A stretch of DNA of 64,000 nt. Source: Flavobacteriales bacterium. GTDB taxonomy: Bacteria > Bacteroidota > Bacteroidia > Flavobacteriales_D > Crocinitomicaceae. Below are positions 51,290 to 61,437 of this stretch, piece after piece (position 1 is the first letter of the stretch; the number at the start of each line of letters is the position of its first letter). Location: the NCBI GenBank assembly GCA_022361195.1, contig JAKSBJ010000112.1, forward strand, positions 1-64,000, given 5' to 3'. The notes under the pieces are model-generated. The model did no database searches and was not told the origin of the DNA. It was given only the letters and a program-made list of their open reading frames with translations. The translations under genes and the position numbers were made by a program.

Positions 51290-54200
51290 TTAACGGAGTA
51301 AAGTAACGTGTCCATTAAATTCATGTCGTTCTGAACGGTTATCTCTAACTAAAATCTTCCACACATATATATCTTCTTTTACTGGATTTCCTGCGTAGGT
51401 TCCATCCCATGGTGTATTGAGATCGTTGGTTTGAAATACTACCTCGCCCCAACGGTTAAACACCAAGAATTCGTAACCATCTTCAAGAATGTTAGATAAA
51501 ACTGGTTTGAAGTAATTATTTCTTCCATTTCCATCAGGGGTAAACGCATTAGGAACATACACGGTAAAATCACCTATCACTTCAACCCAATGTATTGCAG
51601 TATCCGAACAGCCGTTGTAATCAATAACCACTTGTTTTACTTCATACATACGTGCTTCTTCAAAAAGATGCATTGGTCTTTCCTCGGAGGAGATGTATTC
51701 ATCTTCAACATACCATTCCCAAAACTCCGGATTTCCTTTGGAAATATCGATTAACTCCGTGAGTTCGGCCTGGCGGGCGGGGTCAGGATTATAATAAAAA
51801 TCGGCGTCTGGGCTTTCAAGAACTTCAACTCCTACGACTTTTGAAAATTCAAAAGTACAACCATTATCAAATTCCATGGTTAGATTGGTATGAACGTTTC
51901 CGCTTCCACCAAATTCTACCACCAACGGATTGATATTGGAATAATTTTCGGTTTGTAAAGTCCAGTTAAAATTATCTAAACCATAATCATACTCCCCAAC
52001 TTCAAATTGAAATTGCGTTTGAATTAAATCACAACCCGAAGTTCTATCAGCAGTGATATTCACCACTGGAGGTACAAATACCGGAATAAACAAATCTGCT
52101 GATAATTCTTCACCACAGATATTGCGAATACTCACCGTATATTCAGACGGTCCTTCCGGGAACACATTATGCGGTCCTGGTCCAATCAAAGAAGCATCGG
52201 TCCACCACAAATCCGTTATGTAAGTCATGTCCTCGACAATTGCTTCAATTAATGCATCTCCTCCCTGACAAATGGTATCAGGAGTTCCTATCACACTTAA
52301 GTTTTCAGGATCAATAACAATGGGTTGAACCACAATTGTATCATAAATTGGAGGACATCCATAATCTGAAATCAAATCAATAGATATAACTGTTTCTTCC
52401 GTAATGGTTGATGAAAAGGCATTTCCTTCAAAAACAAAAGCATCATTGACATACCAATTGTAATCGTATAAATTATTGATATCATTGGTCAATACCACAA
52501 AATCAATCGTCTCCCCTGGACAAACAATTGAGTCGTATTCAATCTCTGCAATCACCTTATCGTACTCAATGATTTCTGCATTTCCATTGACCTCGCATCC
52601 ATTTAAATCGGTCACTGTGACGTCATAAAAACCGCTAACTAAACCACCAATAGTATCTGTTGTTTCATCTACATCCGGCCAATAAAAGTTATAAGGTGAC
52701 GTTCCTCCAACCGCCGCAGCAGTAACAACTCCTGCACTATCCCCAAAACAAAGAATATTACTTAGCACTTCAGTAGAAACTAATAATTGATCGGGCTGTT
52801 CTAAGGGAACATAAAGTGCATTGTCACAACCATTCGCATCTGTTACGGTAGCAATATAATTTCCAGCTCCTATGTTTATGGCCGCAGGGGTATATTGAAC
52901 TGGTTCTGTATTCCAACTATAAGAATAAGGTGGTGTTCCACCCCAGGCTGTTACCTCTGCCGAACCATTTTCATCTCCAAAACAAAGTGGTTCAGTTGTT
53001 TCGACCAATCCTACAATTAAAGGCGGTAGAGCATCAACCGTTACATCCATTTCTTCCACACATCCATTGGCATCGACTATAATCACCGTATAATTTCCCA
53101 CTGGCACATCGTACAAAACACTACTATCGGGACATGCGCAAGACCAACTATAACTAAAAGGAGGTGTTCCCCCTGTCATCTCAACAGAAACTGACCCGTC
53201 TGACCCTCCAGCGCAACTCACTGGACTGGCATCACCCACCGAAGCTGTTCCCGTTTCATTGTCTGGAAGAAAAACAGAAGCATCAGCCAAACACCCATTT
53301 TCATCGCTTACGGTAACCGAAATCGTTCCACTCGACAAACCACTCACCACATCCGTATCTCCGCTTACAGGCTCCCAAACGTAGGTCAAATCCCCAATTC
53401 CACCAGTAGTATTAGCGTAAACCATTCCATTTGCATCGCTGCAACTTTCTTCTTGAATCACTACAAGGTCAGCTGTAAATGGATCAGGTTCTTCAATCAC
53501 AGCAATAACAATTGCCTGACATCCATTGGCATCAGTAACATCAGCAATATAAGTTCCTGCACCCAAATCTGTCATATTGGGAGCATCATCTTCCAAACCT
53601 AACCAATCAACCACATATCCACCGACTCCACCCGAAAAACTGATGCTTACAGCACCATCTTCGTATCCATTACACGTTGCATTTGTAATTGTATTGATGT
53701 TAACTAACAATTCTGGCGGTTGTGTAAGATTTGAGGAAGCCGTAAACACACAACCATTGGCATCGGTCACGGTTAAATCATAAACTCCTGCTCCTATATC
53801 CGTTAAAGTCGCATCTGTTGACAGTGGGTCTTCCCATTCATAAGTATAAGGAGCGGTTCCACCACTTGCCTCAGCTATTATACTACCATCTTCTCCTTCA
53901 TAACAATTAGGAAGTATAGTGGTGAAATCAACGGCCAATGGATCCGGCTCAACAATATCAAAAAGCTGTGTATCCACACAACCTAAAGCATTCGTAGCCT
54001 CCACCCAATACGTTCCAGCAGTTAAACCAGAAATAGCATCATCCGTAGACATTGTGCTCCATTCGTAGGAATAAGTTCCATCATCTGGTAGAGCTGCAGC
54101 CGCTCCATCCGATCCTGCTGCACAATTTACTGCCGTAGTTGTTACGGTAAAGTCAATTGGCTCATCAATTGTAAATTCAACCGTAGTGGTATCAGCACAA

Positions 54201-55369
54201 TCGGTTCCTTTTTGAACAATGAGTGTTGCTGTATAAGTACCCGGAGCCGGATAGGTAAATGTTGGCTCAAAGGCAATACTGGAATCGGCTGGATTTCCCG
54301 TTCCAAAATCCCACCAAAAATCGGTTGCGGTTACACTTGATGTATTTTCAAAAGCCACCGTAAGTCCATCACAAATATCCGGAACATTAGCTCCAGCCTC
54401 AATAGGAGGAGGACAGTTTAGCACATTGAATTGAAAATCACGGGTAATTCTTCCCATTAATTCTCCATCTCTGTATTCATCTACCATTACGCCTACTACA
54501 AATTGTCCGGGACCAAAAGGTACACCTTCAATTAAACCAGCATCACTAATGGTTAAACCTGGTAAAAGACCCGGAGTTACATCAAGTGGATCGGTGGCTC
54601 CAAAACCAGGTTGCCAGGTAATGGGAGAGATATCAATGTTATCAGGCGCGGCTCCGGGGCCATAAGTTATTCCCGTTCCATTAAAACCATCAAAGGGGGT
54701 ATAAAAATTATAAACCAGTGAGTCTCCATCGGGATCACTGGCTGAAAAATCTAAGTTAAGTTCTTCTCCCGCACATACATAAACCGGTGGCATATTGTTA
54801 AACACCGGAGATGAGTTGGATGGATAGTCTGCCACATCGGGCAAATAAGCATAAAAAGTTTCACGTGCTGTTAAGGGATCGAGGATGTTGATAATTGTAG
54901 CATTTCTACAACAAATGGTAAAGTAGAGATGAAAACCCCCTGTGCCTTCGGACATGGTGACTGTAGATTCATAAATGGCTTCTTCCACACATATTCCCGG
55001 ATCAAATACACATGCCGGAACATCCGGAATAATAACTTCGTTGTTCACTAAAGGAAGATTATAAGAACTTGTTGGGGGCTCGGTTCCGTTTGCATGTCTT
55101 ACTTCTAAATCAACCGAAGGGGGTAAATCATACGTTCCGGGTGAACAATCTCGATACAACTTGATGGTTAACAGATATTCTGCTCCACCCAAGTGAGTGT
55201 AGGTAATTCCTCCTCCAACAACGTGGGTTGCGCGTGCCAAAAAAGTGCTCAAAAGCATGAATATAGCAGCAATTAAAAAAGATAGAAGGTAGCTTGTGTA
55301 GTGATTTTTTTGCCTGAGTTTGGGGTAGGGAATTCTATTCGACCCAGGGATCGGTGATCTCAACTTCAT
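51290..55369 (-). CDS. Giant surface protein with SprB repeats and T9SS type B sorting domain
   Basis: This 1359-residue protein has a long signal peptide (hydrophobic LLSFLIAAIFMLLSTFLARA, ending about 47). It has an N-terminal THVVGGGITYTHLGG domain, a PKD domain (about 340-420, FDWWDFGTGNP-like) and about eight SprB-type repeats of the form 'C.G..DG...V...GG..PY.Y.W' (for instance CAGGSDGSVSVEMTGGTPPF). The C-terminus (YVPNAFTPDGNGRNNYF ... FNGHVTLLR) is the gliding-motility-associated CTD, a type B sorting domain. It may be an adhesin used in motility or attachment. Confidence 0.9.
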   Translation of the reverse strand: MKLRSPIPGSNRIPYPKLRQKNHYTSYLLSFLIAAIFMLLSTFLARATHVVGGGITYTHLGGAEYLLTIKLYRDCSPGTYDLPPSVDLEVRHANGTEPPTSSYNLPLVNNEVIIPDVPACVFDPGICVEEAIYESTVTMSEGTGGFHLYFTICCRNATIINILDPLTARETFYAYLPDVADYPSNSSPVFNNMPPVYVCAGEELNLDFSASDPDGDSLVYNFYTPFDGFNGTGITYGPGAAPDNIDISPITWQPGFGATDPLDVTPGLLPGLTISDAGLIEGVPFGPGQFVVGVMVDEYRDGELMGRITRDFQFNVLNCPPPIEAGANVPDICDGLTVAFENTSSVTATDFWWDFGTGNPADSSIAFEPTFTYPAPGTYTATLIVQKGTDCADTTTVEFTIDEPIDFTVTTTAVNCAAGSDGAAAALPDDGTYSYEWSTMSTDDAISGLTAGTYWVEATNALGCVDTQLFDIVEPDPLAVDFTTILPNCYEGEDGSIIAEASGGTAPYTYEWEDPLSTDATLTDIGAGVYDLTVTDANGCVFTASSNLTQPPELLVNINTITNATCNGYEDGAVSISFSGGVGGYVVDWLGLEDDAPNMTDLGAGTYIADVTDANGCQAIVIAVIEEPDPFTADLVVIQEESCSDANGMVYANTTGGIGDLTYVWEPVSGDTDVVSGLSSGTISVTVSDENGCLADASVFLPDNETGTASVGDASPVSCAGGSDGSVSVEMTGGTPPFSYSWSCACPDSSVLYDVPVGNYTVIIVDANGCVEEMDVTVDALPPLIVGLVETTEPLCFGDENGSAEVTAWGGTPPYSYSWNTEPVQYTPAAINIGAGNYIATVTDANGCDNALYVPLEQPDQLLVSTEVLSNILCFGDSAGVVTAAAVGGTSPYNFYWPDVDETTDTIGGLVSGFYDVTVTDLNGCEVNGNAEIIEYDKVIAEIEYDSIVCPGETIDFVVLTNDINNLYDYNWYVNDAFVFEGNAFSSTITEETVISIDLISDYGCPPIYDTIVVQPIVIDPENLSVIGTPDTICQGGDALIEAIVEDMTYITDLWWTDASLIGPGPHNVFPEGPSEYTVSIRNICGEELSADLFIPVFVPPVVNITADRTSGCDLIQTQFQFEVGEYDYGLDNFNWTLQTENYSNINPLVVEFGGSGNVHTNLTMEFDNGCTFEFSKVVGVEVLESPDADFYYNPDPARQAELTELIDISKGNPEFWEWYVEDEYISSEERPMHLFEEARMYEVKQVVIDYNGCSDTAIHWVEVIGDFTVYVPNAFTPDGNGRNNYFKPVLSNILEDGYEFLVFNRWGEVVFQTNDLNTPWDGTYAGNPVKEDIYVWKILVRDNRSERHEFNGHVTLLR

Positions 55370-55760
55370 AGGATTTGGTTTTGCAGACTTGCATCCCTAG
55401 TCTTTGCTCGCAAATCCCAGTTACGGTTACATCAGAACAATGTAAAGATTAGTTAGAGTTAGAAGGATTTGAGGCCAATGGTTTATAGGGTATTCTTAAG
55501 CCTTGGTTCTTTTTTAATTTAAGAATAAAACAAAATACGTGTCAAGCCCCTCAACTTTCAAATGAGAATTCTTAAACGATGATTTACCCTCCTTCGTCGA
55601 CGTTGTTTTTTAATATGAATGTGCATTAAACGGTTTAGGTATAAAACAGCCCTTAATTTGACCTTTTTCGACAAACGGTCTTTGTCGAACTATTAAGTTA
55701 AATAAAAAAAGCCCGGACAGCTAGTGTCCGGGCTTTTCAAAAAATGAATTCTTTTTATCC
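55370..55760. other. 391-nt intergenic region with repeated octamers and an inverted repeat
   Basis: No gene is seen. The octamer ATTCTTAA occurs at 55492-55499 and 55568-55575, and its complement TTAAGAAT at 55519-55526. A perfect 9-bp inverted repeat (TTCGACAAA / TTTGTCGAA, 5-nt loop) lies at 55667-55689, before the terminator at 55707-55737. Confidence 0.5.
55707..55737 (-). terminator. Terminator after the Ig-like T9SS gene 55761
   Basis: AAAAGCCCGGACA (55707-55719) pairs with TGTCCGGGCTTTT (55725-55737), a 13-bp stem with a 5-nt loop. T-run on the minus-strand side. Confidence 0.85.
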
Positions 55761-57464
55761 TTAGAATTTCGTGATTTTATGGATCGCCATTTGCTCAGCA
55801 TTTTTTAATCGAAGCAAATAAGTTCCTGACTCAAAATCACTTAAGTCCACTTCAAAATTAAATGGTCCTTCAACATTCTTTTGTGATTGATAAACTACCG
55901 TTCCATCAACTGCTAAAATTTCAATTTCAAGGGCTGAAGTGTTTTCTGTTAACTGAATCGTGATGATCCCTTTTGTTGGATTTGGATAAACCTCCAAGTT
56001 AAAGATGGCACTTTCATCAAAACCTAAATCACAATCTTCTTCCGTTACTACAGTTCCTGTAGCAGTAGAATCTACACATCCGTCAAATGTTGCAGCGCAA
56101 GAATATGTTCCTTCAGCAGAAGCATAAATGGCATCTCCTGTTTCTCCCGCCATCAACGTTCCGTCTAAATACCAGTTATAATCTGTCCAACCAGAAGTAG
56201 CACTAATCATAACACTATCTCCTTCGCAGTAAGTAGCAGTTGCTTCAGGATCCAATGCAATTTCAGGAGCAGCTACAACAACTGCAGCAACTGCAGCTGA
56301 ATCTGCACATCCATCAGCATTCGTCACTAAAATGTTATAAACTCCAGGGTCAGTTACATCATAAGTTCCGGATGTCTCTCCCGAAATCTCAGATCCATTC
56401 ATATACCATTGTTGTGAAGCATCAGTCGTTCCGCTTAAGGTAATTGTTTCTCCATCACACAAAGTCAAATCACCATCAGGAGTAATTGTAACAACAGGTG
56501 CAGTTCCTGTACCGATCGTAATTGTATTTGAAGGGAAAGAACAAGGTCCCATAGTGATTACACAATAATAATCACCAGGAGCTGTAGCCTCAAAAGTAGG
56601 AGTTGTTGTTCCCGTACTTGATCCATCCTGAAACCATTCGTATGAATCTCCTTCTGTTGCTGTAATTGTAGCTACATCATCACCACAGATATCTGAAACA
56701 TCTGATTCGATCCATCTCAAAGGGAAAACCAATCCTTTTTTGTTTCCAGAAATTCCAGGAACAAATGCATCCACTACTCCATTCGTATCTACAACGAAAA
56801 ATTCCTCATCATTTACATCACCACAAAGGAAGTTTCCTCCTCCAATGTAAACCGCTCCACCACAGTTTTCGTAGGCACCTCCACTCAATGGAATATTAGT
56901 TGCGGCATAAGTTGTTGGATTTACTTTTTCCATGATATGTCCTGGTGAAGACCATCCGCTCCAACGGTAAAAATGACCATTGTCACTACAATAAGCCAAT
57001 GCTTCACCATCTGAATGACCTGTTGCAGCTGCTTCTGAAGTAATTGCAGCTGTTGCCGTATTTACTTCAAAGTATTGCTCACTAGGGCTTCCGTTTTCTC
57101 CAGTAATTGCGATTAGGCTAAATACATCTACATCACCTTCAAATGCTAGAGTGGCAATCCAATCACCCATATCACCAATATCCGTAATTGCGGCAGTTGC
57201 AGGGTCTAATATCCCTAAACGGCGATTACCTCCTGATTTATAGTTGACATAAATTTCTCCACTACAGGGTTGAATGGTAGCACCATTAATTCCTGCAACA
57301 ATCCCAAAATCTGATGTTATAGCAATAGTAGAAGTAATGGTCCAGGTAGAAGTATCAATCACTTCTAAATCCGTACTCTGCGGACCCATGGAATACAAAG
57401 GAATATTTTGACCAAATGATGTAGTCATTATTCCTAAACACAAAGCAAGTAATAATTTTTTCAT
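55761..57464 (-). CDS. Secreted Ig-like repeat protein with T9SS type A sorting domain
   Basis: This 567-residue protein has a signal peptide (MKKLLLALCLGIMTTSFGQ). The N-terminal part, to about 270, has a beta-propeller-like pattern with HSDGEALAYCSDNGHFYRW. Three Ig-like modules with conserved Trp and paired Cys follow (e.g. YEWFQDGSSTGTTTPTFEA). The C-terminal VYPNPTKGIITIQLTENTS...ESGTYLLRLKNAEQ is the type A sorting domain. Ligand unknown; exported. Confidence 0.87.
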   Translation of the reverse strand: MKKLLLALCLGIMTTSFGQNIPLYSMGPQSTDLEVIDTSTWTITSTIAITSDFGIVAGINGATIQPCSGEIYVNYKSGGNRRLGILDPATAAITDIGDMGDWIATLAFEGDVDVFSLIAITGENGSPSEQYFEVNTATAAITSEAAATGHSDGEALAYCSDNGHFYRWSGWSSPGHIMEKVNPTTYAATNIPLSGGAYENCGGAVYIGGGNFLCGDVNDEEFFVVDTNGVVDAFVPGISGNKKGLVFPLRWIESDVSDICGDDVATITATEGDSYEWFQDGSSTGTTTPTFEATAPGDYYCVITMGPCSFPSNTITIGTGTAPVVTITPDGDLTLCDGETITLSGTTDASQQWYMNGSEISGETSGTYDVTDPGVYNILVTNADGCADSAAVAAVVVAAPEIALDPEATATYCEGDSVMISATSGWTDYNWYLDGTLMAGETGDAIYASAEGTYSCAATFDGCVDSTATGTVVTEEDCDLGFDESAIFNLEVYPNPTKGIITIQLTENTSALEIEILAVDGTVVYQSQKNVEGPFNFEVDLSDFESGTYLLRLKNAEQMAIHKITKF

Positions 57465-57532
57465 TAGTTTTTGTTTTTAAATAACCATTAGATCGTTTTG
57501 CACCCAGAAACCTTAATTTTTTGGGTACAAAA

Positions 57533-57561
57533 AAACCGGTTATGAAGAACATAACCGGTTT
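57533..57561 (-). terminator. Terminator of metK
   Basis: AAACCGGTTAT (57533-57543) pairs with ATAACCGGTTT (57551-57561), 11 bp with a 7-nt loop; on the minus strand a T-run follows. Confidence 0.8.
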
Positions 57562-57580
57562 AAATTTAATTCAATTTTAT

Positions 57581-58834
57581 TTACAGTCCAAAAGACTCCT
57601 TTACCTTATCAACGTAATCTAGTTTTTCCCAGGTAAATGTTTCTACCTCAACTGCAACATTTTGACCTCCGTTAGTGAAGGTAATTGTTTTCGTTTCTGG
57701 CTCTCTACCCATGTGTCCATAGGCAGCAGTTTCAGAGTAAATTGGAGTTCTCAATTTTAATCTTTGCTCGATAGCAGCAGGACGCATATCAAAGATCTCA
57801 GTCACTTTCGCTGCGATTTCACCATCAGTTAAATCAACATTTGATGTTCCGTAAGTATCAATGAAAATACCCATTGGCTCAACAACACCAATTGCGTAAG
57901 AAACTTGTACTAATACTTCATTACAAACTCCTGCAGCAACAAGGTTTTTAGCGATATGACGAGTAGCATAAGCAGCTGATCTATCTACTTTAGAAGGATC
58001 TTTTCCTGAGAAAGCACCTCCACCGTGAGCTCCTTTTCCACCGTAAGTATCAACGATGATTTTTCTTCCTGTCAATCCAGTATCTCCGTGTGGTCCTCCA
58101 ATTACGAATTTACCAGTTGGATTGATATGGTATTTGATTTGGTCGTTGAATAAAGCCTGAATTTCTGGCTTTAATTTCGCCTTTACTCTAGGAATCAAAA
58201 TTTCGATGATATCCTTTTTAATTTTAGCCAACATCTCATCATCATTCTCCGAAAAATCGTCGTGTTGAGTTGAAACTACGATGGCATCAATTCTAACAGG
58301 TTGGTTATCGTCAGAATATTCAATTGTTACCTGTGATTTTGAATCAGGTCTCAAATATTTGATTTCGTTGTTTTCTCTTCTCAAGTCAGCCAACTCTACC
58401 AAAATTCGGTGTGAAAGATCCAAGGCTAAAGGCATGTAATTTGCCGTTTCTTTGGTTGCATAACCAAACATCATTCCCTGGTCACCGGCACCTTGCTCCA
58501 TAGGATCTTCTCTATCAACCCCACGGTTAATGTCATCTGATTGCTCGTGAATTGCAGAAATAACTGCGCAAGACTGAGCATCAAACTGATATTCTGATTT
58601 TGTATATCCTATTTTTGTGATGGTATCTCTGGCAATTTGCTGCACATCCAAATAGGCTGTAGATTTCACCTCTCCGGCCAAGGTAACTAAACCTGTTGTT
58701 ACCAATGTTTCACAAGCCACTTTTGAGTTTGGATCAAATGCCATGAAATGATCGATCAAAGCATCAGAAATTTGATCCGCGACTTTGTCCGGATGCCCTT
58801 CTGATACCGATTCTGATGTAAATAAATAAGACAT
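57581..58834 (-). CDS. metK: S-adenosylmethionine synthetase
   Basis: This 417-residue enzyme makes SAM from ATP and methionine. The signatures are the N-terminal [27 protein letters not shown] (the ATP-binding motif), [20 protein letters not shown] (about 254-273) and the C-terminal [14 protein letters not shown]. It has its own -7 box (58868-58875) and terminator, so it is a single-gene unit downstream of the two-component genes. Confidence 0.97.
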   Translation of the reverse strand: MSYLFTSESVSEGHPDKVADQISDALIDHFMAFDPNSKVACETLVTTGLVTLAGEVKSTAYLDVQQIARDTITKIGYTKSEYQFDAQSCAVISAIHEQSDDINRGVDREDPMEQGAGDQGMMFGYATKETANYMPLALDLSHRILVELADLRRENNEIKYLRPDSKSQVTIEYSDDNQPVRIDAIVVSTQHDDFSENDDEMLAKIKKDIIEILIPRVKAKLKPEIQALFNDQIKYHINPTGKFVIGGPHGDTGLTGRKIIVDTYGGKGAHGGGAFSGKDPSKVDRSAAYATRHIAKNLVAAGVCNEVLVQVSYAIGVVEPMGIFIDTYGTSNVDLTDGEIAAKVTEIFDMRPAAIEQRLKLRTPIYSETAAYGHMGREPETKTITFTNGGQNVAVEVETFTWEKLDYVDKVKESFGL

Positions 58835-58867
58835 ATTTTCTTGTTTTTCTATCCGATATTAAGGAGA

Positions 58868-58875
58868 CAAAAATA
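58868..58875 (-). promoter_or_regulatory. Possible -7 box of metK
   Basis: Minus strand TATTTTTG, exact TAnnTTTG, about 34 nt before the ATG at 58834. No clear -33. The leader is too short for a SAM riboswitch. Confidence 0.4.
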
Positions 58876-58910
58876 ATTAATTTGTGGTATAAATCACGCG
58901 GGGAGGCGAT

Positions 58911-59573
58911 TTATTCGATTAAGCCGTTTCGAAAAGCAATTTTTATTAATCCGGCAACATTGGTTACGTCGAGTTTTTTCATCAGATTAGTGCGGTGCGT
59001 ATCAACTGTTCTGTGACTTATATTTAACCGTTCTCCTATTTCTTTATTGGTATAGCCATTGGCCACTTGTTTCAGTACTTCCAGCTCTCTTTCAGTTAAA
59101 TGAGCCAAAGAAAAATCCCCCGTATTTTGAGTCAATGTCTCATTGGTTTGAGCTGAAGATTGCAATGCGTTATTTACCTCTTCCGAAAAATAAGGCCCAA
59201 CTTCAAAAACGTGTCGAATGGCATTGATAACTTCTGATTTTTCAGAATTTTTTAAAAGGTATCCATCAATTCCTTTGGCAATTAGCTTTTTAATTAATTG
59301 CTTTTCGTTGTGCATGGAGATGATGATGATCTTAACCTCAGGATAGTTTCTTTTTATTTCTTCGGACGCTTGAATACCACTTACCTCTGGCATTTCAATG
59401 TCCATTAAAATAAGGTGAGGTTCCAAAACCTGAGTTAGACGAATGGCTTCTTCTCCACTATTTGCTTCACCTACTACTTGAAGGTCTTCTTCATTTTCTA
59501 AAAAGCCTCTTATACCGTCAATAATTAATTGATGATCATCTACCAATAAGATTCGCTTACTACTTGTCGCCAT
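58911..59573 (-). CDS. Response regulator, NarL/LuxR family
   Basis: This 220-residue protein has a receiver domain with acidic pocket D12-D13, phospho-acceptor D58 (ILMDIEMP) and Lys in YLLKNSEKS. A C-terminal LuxR-type helix-turn-helix follows: LTERELEVLKQVANGYTNKEIG (about 157-178), then HRTVDTHRTNLMKKLDV. It is the partner of the kinase encoded 31 nt upstream. Phosphorylation would permit DNA binding; the targets are not known. Confidence 0.94.
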   Translation of the reverse strand: MATSSKRILLVDDHQLIIDGIRGFLENEEDLQVVGEANSGEEAIRLTQVLEPHLILMDIEMPEVSGIQASEEIKRNYPEVKIIIISMHNEKQLIKKLIAKGIDGYLLKNSEKSEVINAIRHVFEVGPYFSEEVNNALQSSAQTNETLTQNTGDFSLAHLTERELEVLKQVANGYTNKEIGERLNISHRTVDTHRTNLMKKLDVTNVAGLIKIAFRNGLIE

Positions 59574-59604
59574 GCCTCATCAAATATACTTACTTCTTAT
59601 AAAG

Positions 59605-61422
59605 TTAAGTTGATTGATCTAATTTCACCCGAACGGTGACAATTGTTCCTGTTAAAGATCCAGCTTCATAATTCACCTCTCCATTTACTGTATTGAGTCG
59701 ACTTTTGATATTCGTGATACCGTGACCATCCGAACTCTGCTTCAAATCCATTCCTTGTCCATCATCCTCAACCATTAAAACCAACTGATTCCCGCTGCGA
59801 AATAACTGAACATTTAATTGTTTTGCCTTGGCATGTTTGATAACATTATTTACCAGTTCCTGGCAAACCCGGTACAACGCTAATTCTATTTTTTGATCGA
59901 ATCGGTTTAAGATATTAAAGCAGTCAAAATCGTATTGAAGATTTGAAAAGCTCAATGTTTTATCCAACATTTCTTCAATCGCCGAAACCAATCCGTATTC
60001 CTGCAGTACTTTGGGCATCATTTGGTGAGAAATTTCGCGTACCTCATCAGCTGTTTCGTCCAAAATTTTGGTGAGGGCTTTGAGTTTTTCGGATGCTACT
60101 TTTTCTTCATTCTCTGATAAATTAGACCAGGCCAATTTTAAACCGCTCAACTGTTGACCTACTCCATCGTGCAAATCTTTAGCAATACGTCTCCGTTCAT
60201 TCTCGGTGGCATCAAAAAGTGCTTCTAATCCTTTTTCTCGTTCGAGCAAGACCGCCTTGTTTTTTTCACTCTGTGCCTTTTTTGCTCGTATTTGAATGAC
60301 GAAAAGAGCCAATAAAATCACTGCACTTAAAATTCCTGAAATGGCATAAATCCACTTATCTCGATTAACAACTTCCAGCTCGGCCTCTACCCTTTTTTGC
60401 TGTTCAAGAACCCTACTTTTTTCTGTTTTTTCCGTTTCGTACTTTATTTCCATCTCCGAAAGGGAGTTAATTTTTTGTTCGTTGAGTAAACTATCTTTGA
60501 GTTGATACGATCGTTCGAGATGAAATAAGGATTTCTCCGTTTCATTCAATCGCTGAAAGGTTTTGAACAAAAAGAGATGAGTATGACTAAGCAAATCCGT
60601 GTAATGAACACTGTCTGCTTTTTCCAATCCTTTTTGCAACCATTCAACGGCCAATAGATCATCTCCTTTTTCATAATAGATTTCACCCTTGTTAGACCAA
60701 TTGATAGCAACGCCCTGGACATCACCCATTTGAGTTCGGATTTTAGTGGACTCATCCACATAATAAATGGCTGAATCGTAATCTTCTTTTATCCTATAAA
60801 CCTCAGCCAGATTATTTAGAATGTAGGATAAGCCCAATTGATTATTGGTTTTTAAAGCAATTTTCTCTGCTTTTTTGTAATACGTTACCGCTTTATCCCA
60901 TTTCCCCATCATTTCGTAGATGACACCACGATTGTTAAGAGAAGTTTCAACACAGCCATAATCCTCACAACTCATACATTCTTCATAGGAGCGATCAAGG
61001 TATTCAAGTCCCTTTTTATACTGCTTCTGCTTACGACTATAAACCGAAAGTTCGTTGCAGGTCCTTCCGATCCATTGCGCATTGTTTTCTCCTTCAAAAA
61101 TTTCAAGTGCCTTTAAGTAATTTGAGATGCATTTTTCGTAATCCCCCCTTAAATAGGTGACAATTCCAAGACTCAAATGTGCTCGTCCCAGGTAAATTGG
61201 ATCTCCATATTTTTCAGTAATTGAACGGGTTTTCTCCATCCACTCCACACCATCATTCATGTTTCGTGAAAAAACCGAATAGCTATTTTCCAATAAAAAC
61301 TCTATTCCATCTGATTCTGGCTTGATTGAGGCTTCTTGCCAAAGACTATCAGCATAGGAATTTTCAAAGCATGAACCACTAAGGTTCAATAAAACTCCAA
61401 TAATGCCGATGTACCATTTCAT
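59605..61422 (-). CDS. Sensor histidine kinase with TPR sensor region (HisKA_3)
   Basis: This 605-residue protein has a signal or anchor, then about seven TPR units (to about residue 320; e.g. ALEIFEGENNAQWIGRTCNE, YKKAEKIALKTNNQLGL). One transmembrane helix follows (WIYAISGILSAVILLALFVI, about 355-375), then a HisKA_3 domain with phospho-accepting H418 (RRRIAKDLHDGVGQQL) and a HATPase (DDGQGMD; GHGITNIKSRL). It pairs with the NarL-type regulator. It starts 15 nt after panC, so the three are probably co-transcribed. Confidence 0.92.
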   Translation of the reverse strand: MKWYIGIIGVLLNLSGSCFENSYADSLWQEASIKPESDGIEFLLENSYSVFSRNMNDGVEWMEKTRSITEKYGDPIYLGRAHLSLGIVTYLRGDYEKCISNYLKALEIFEGENNAQWIGRTCNELSVYSRKQKQYKKGLEYLDRSYEECMSCEDYGCVETSLNNRGVIYEMMGKWDKAVTYYKKAEKIALKTNNQLGLSYILNNLAEVYRIKEDYDSAIYYVDESTKIRTQMGDVQGVAINWSNKGEIYYEKGDDLLAVEWLQKGLEKADSVHYTDLLSHTHLFLFKTFQRLNETEKSLFHLERSYQLKDSLLNEQKINSLSEMEIKYETEKTEKSRVLEQQKRVEAELEVVNRDKWIYAISGILSAVILLALFVIQIRAKKAQSEKNKAVLLEREKGLEALFDATENERRRIAKDLHDGVGQQLSGLKLAWSNLSENEEKVASEKLKALTKILDETADEVREISHQMMPKVLQEYGLVSAIEEMLDKTLSFSNLQYDFDCFNILNRFDQKIELALYRVCQELVNNVIKHAKAKQLNVQLFRSGNQLVLMVEDDGQGMDLKQSSDGHGITNIKSRLNTVNGEVNYEAGSLTGTIVTVRVKLDQST

Positions 61423-61437
61423 ATCATGAAGAAATGT

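Noticed and set aside
58835-58910. SAM riboswitch upstream of metK
   Set aside because: The gap is under 80 nt, the predicted leader about 30 nt, and no matching fold is visible.
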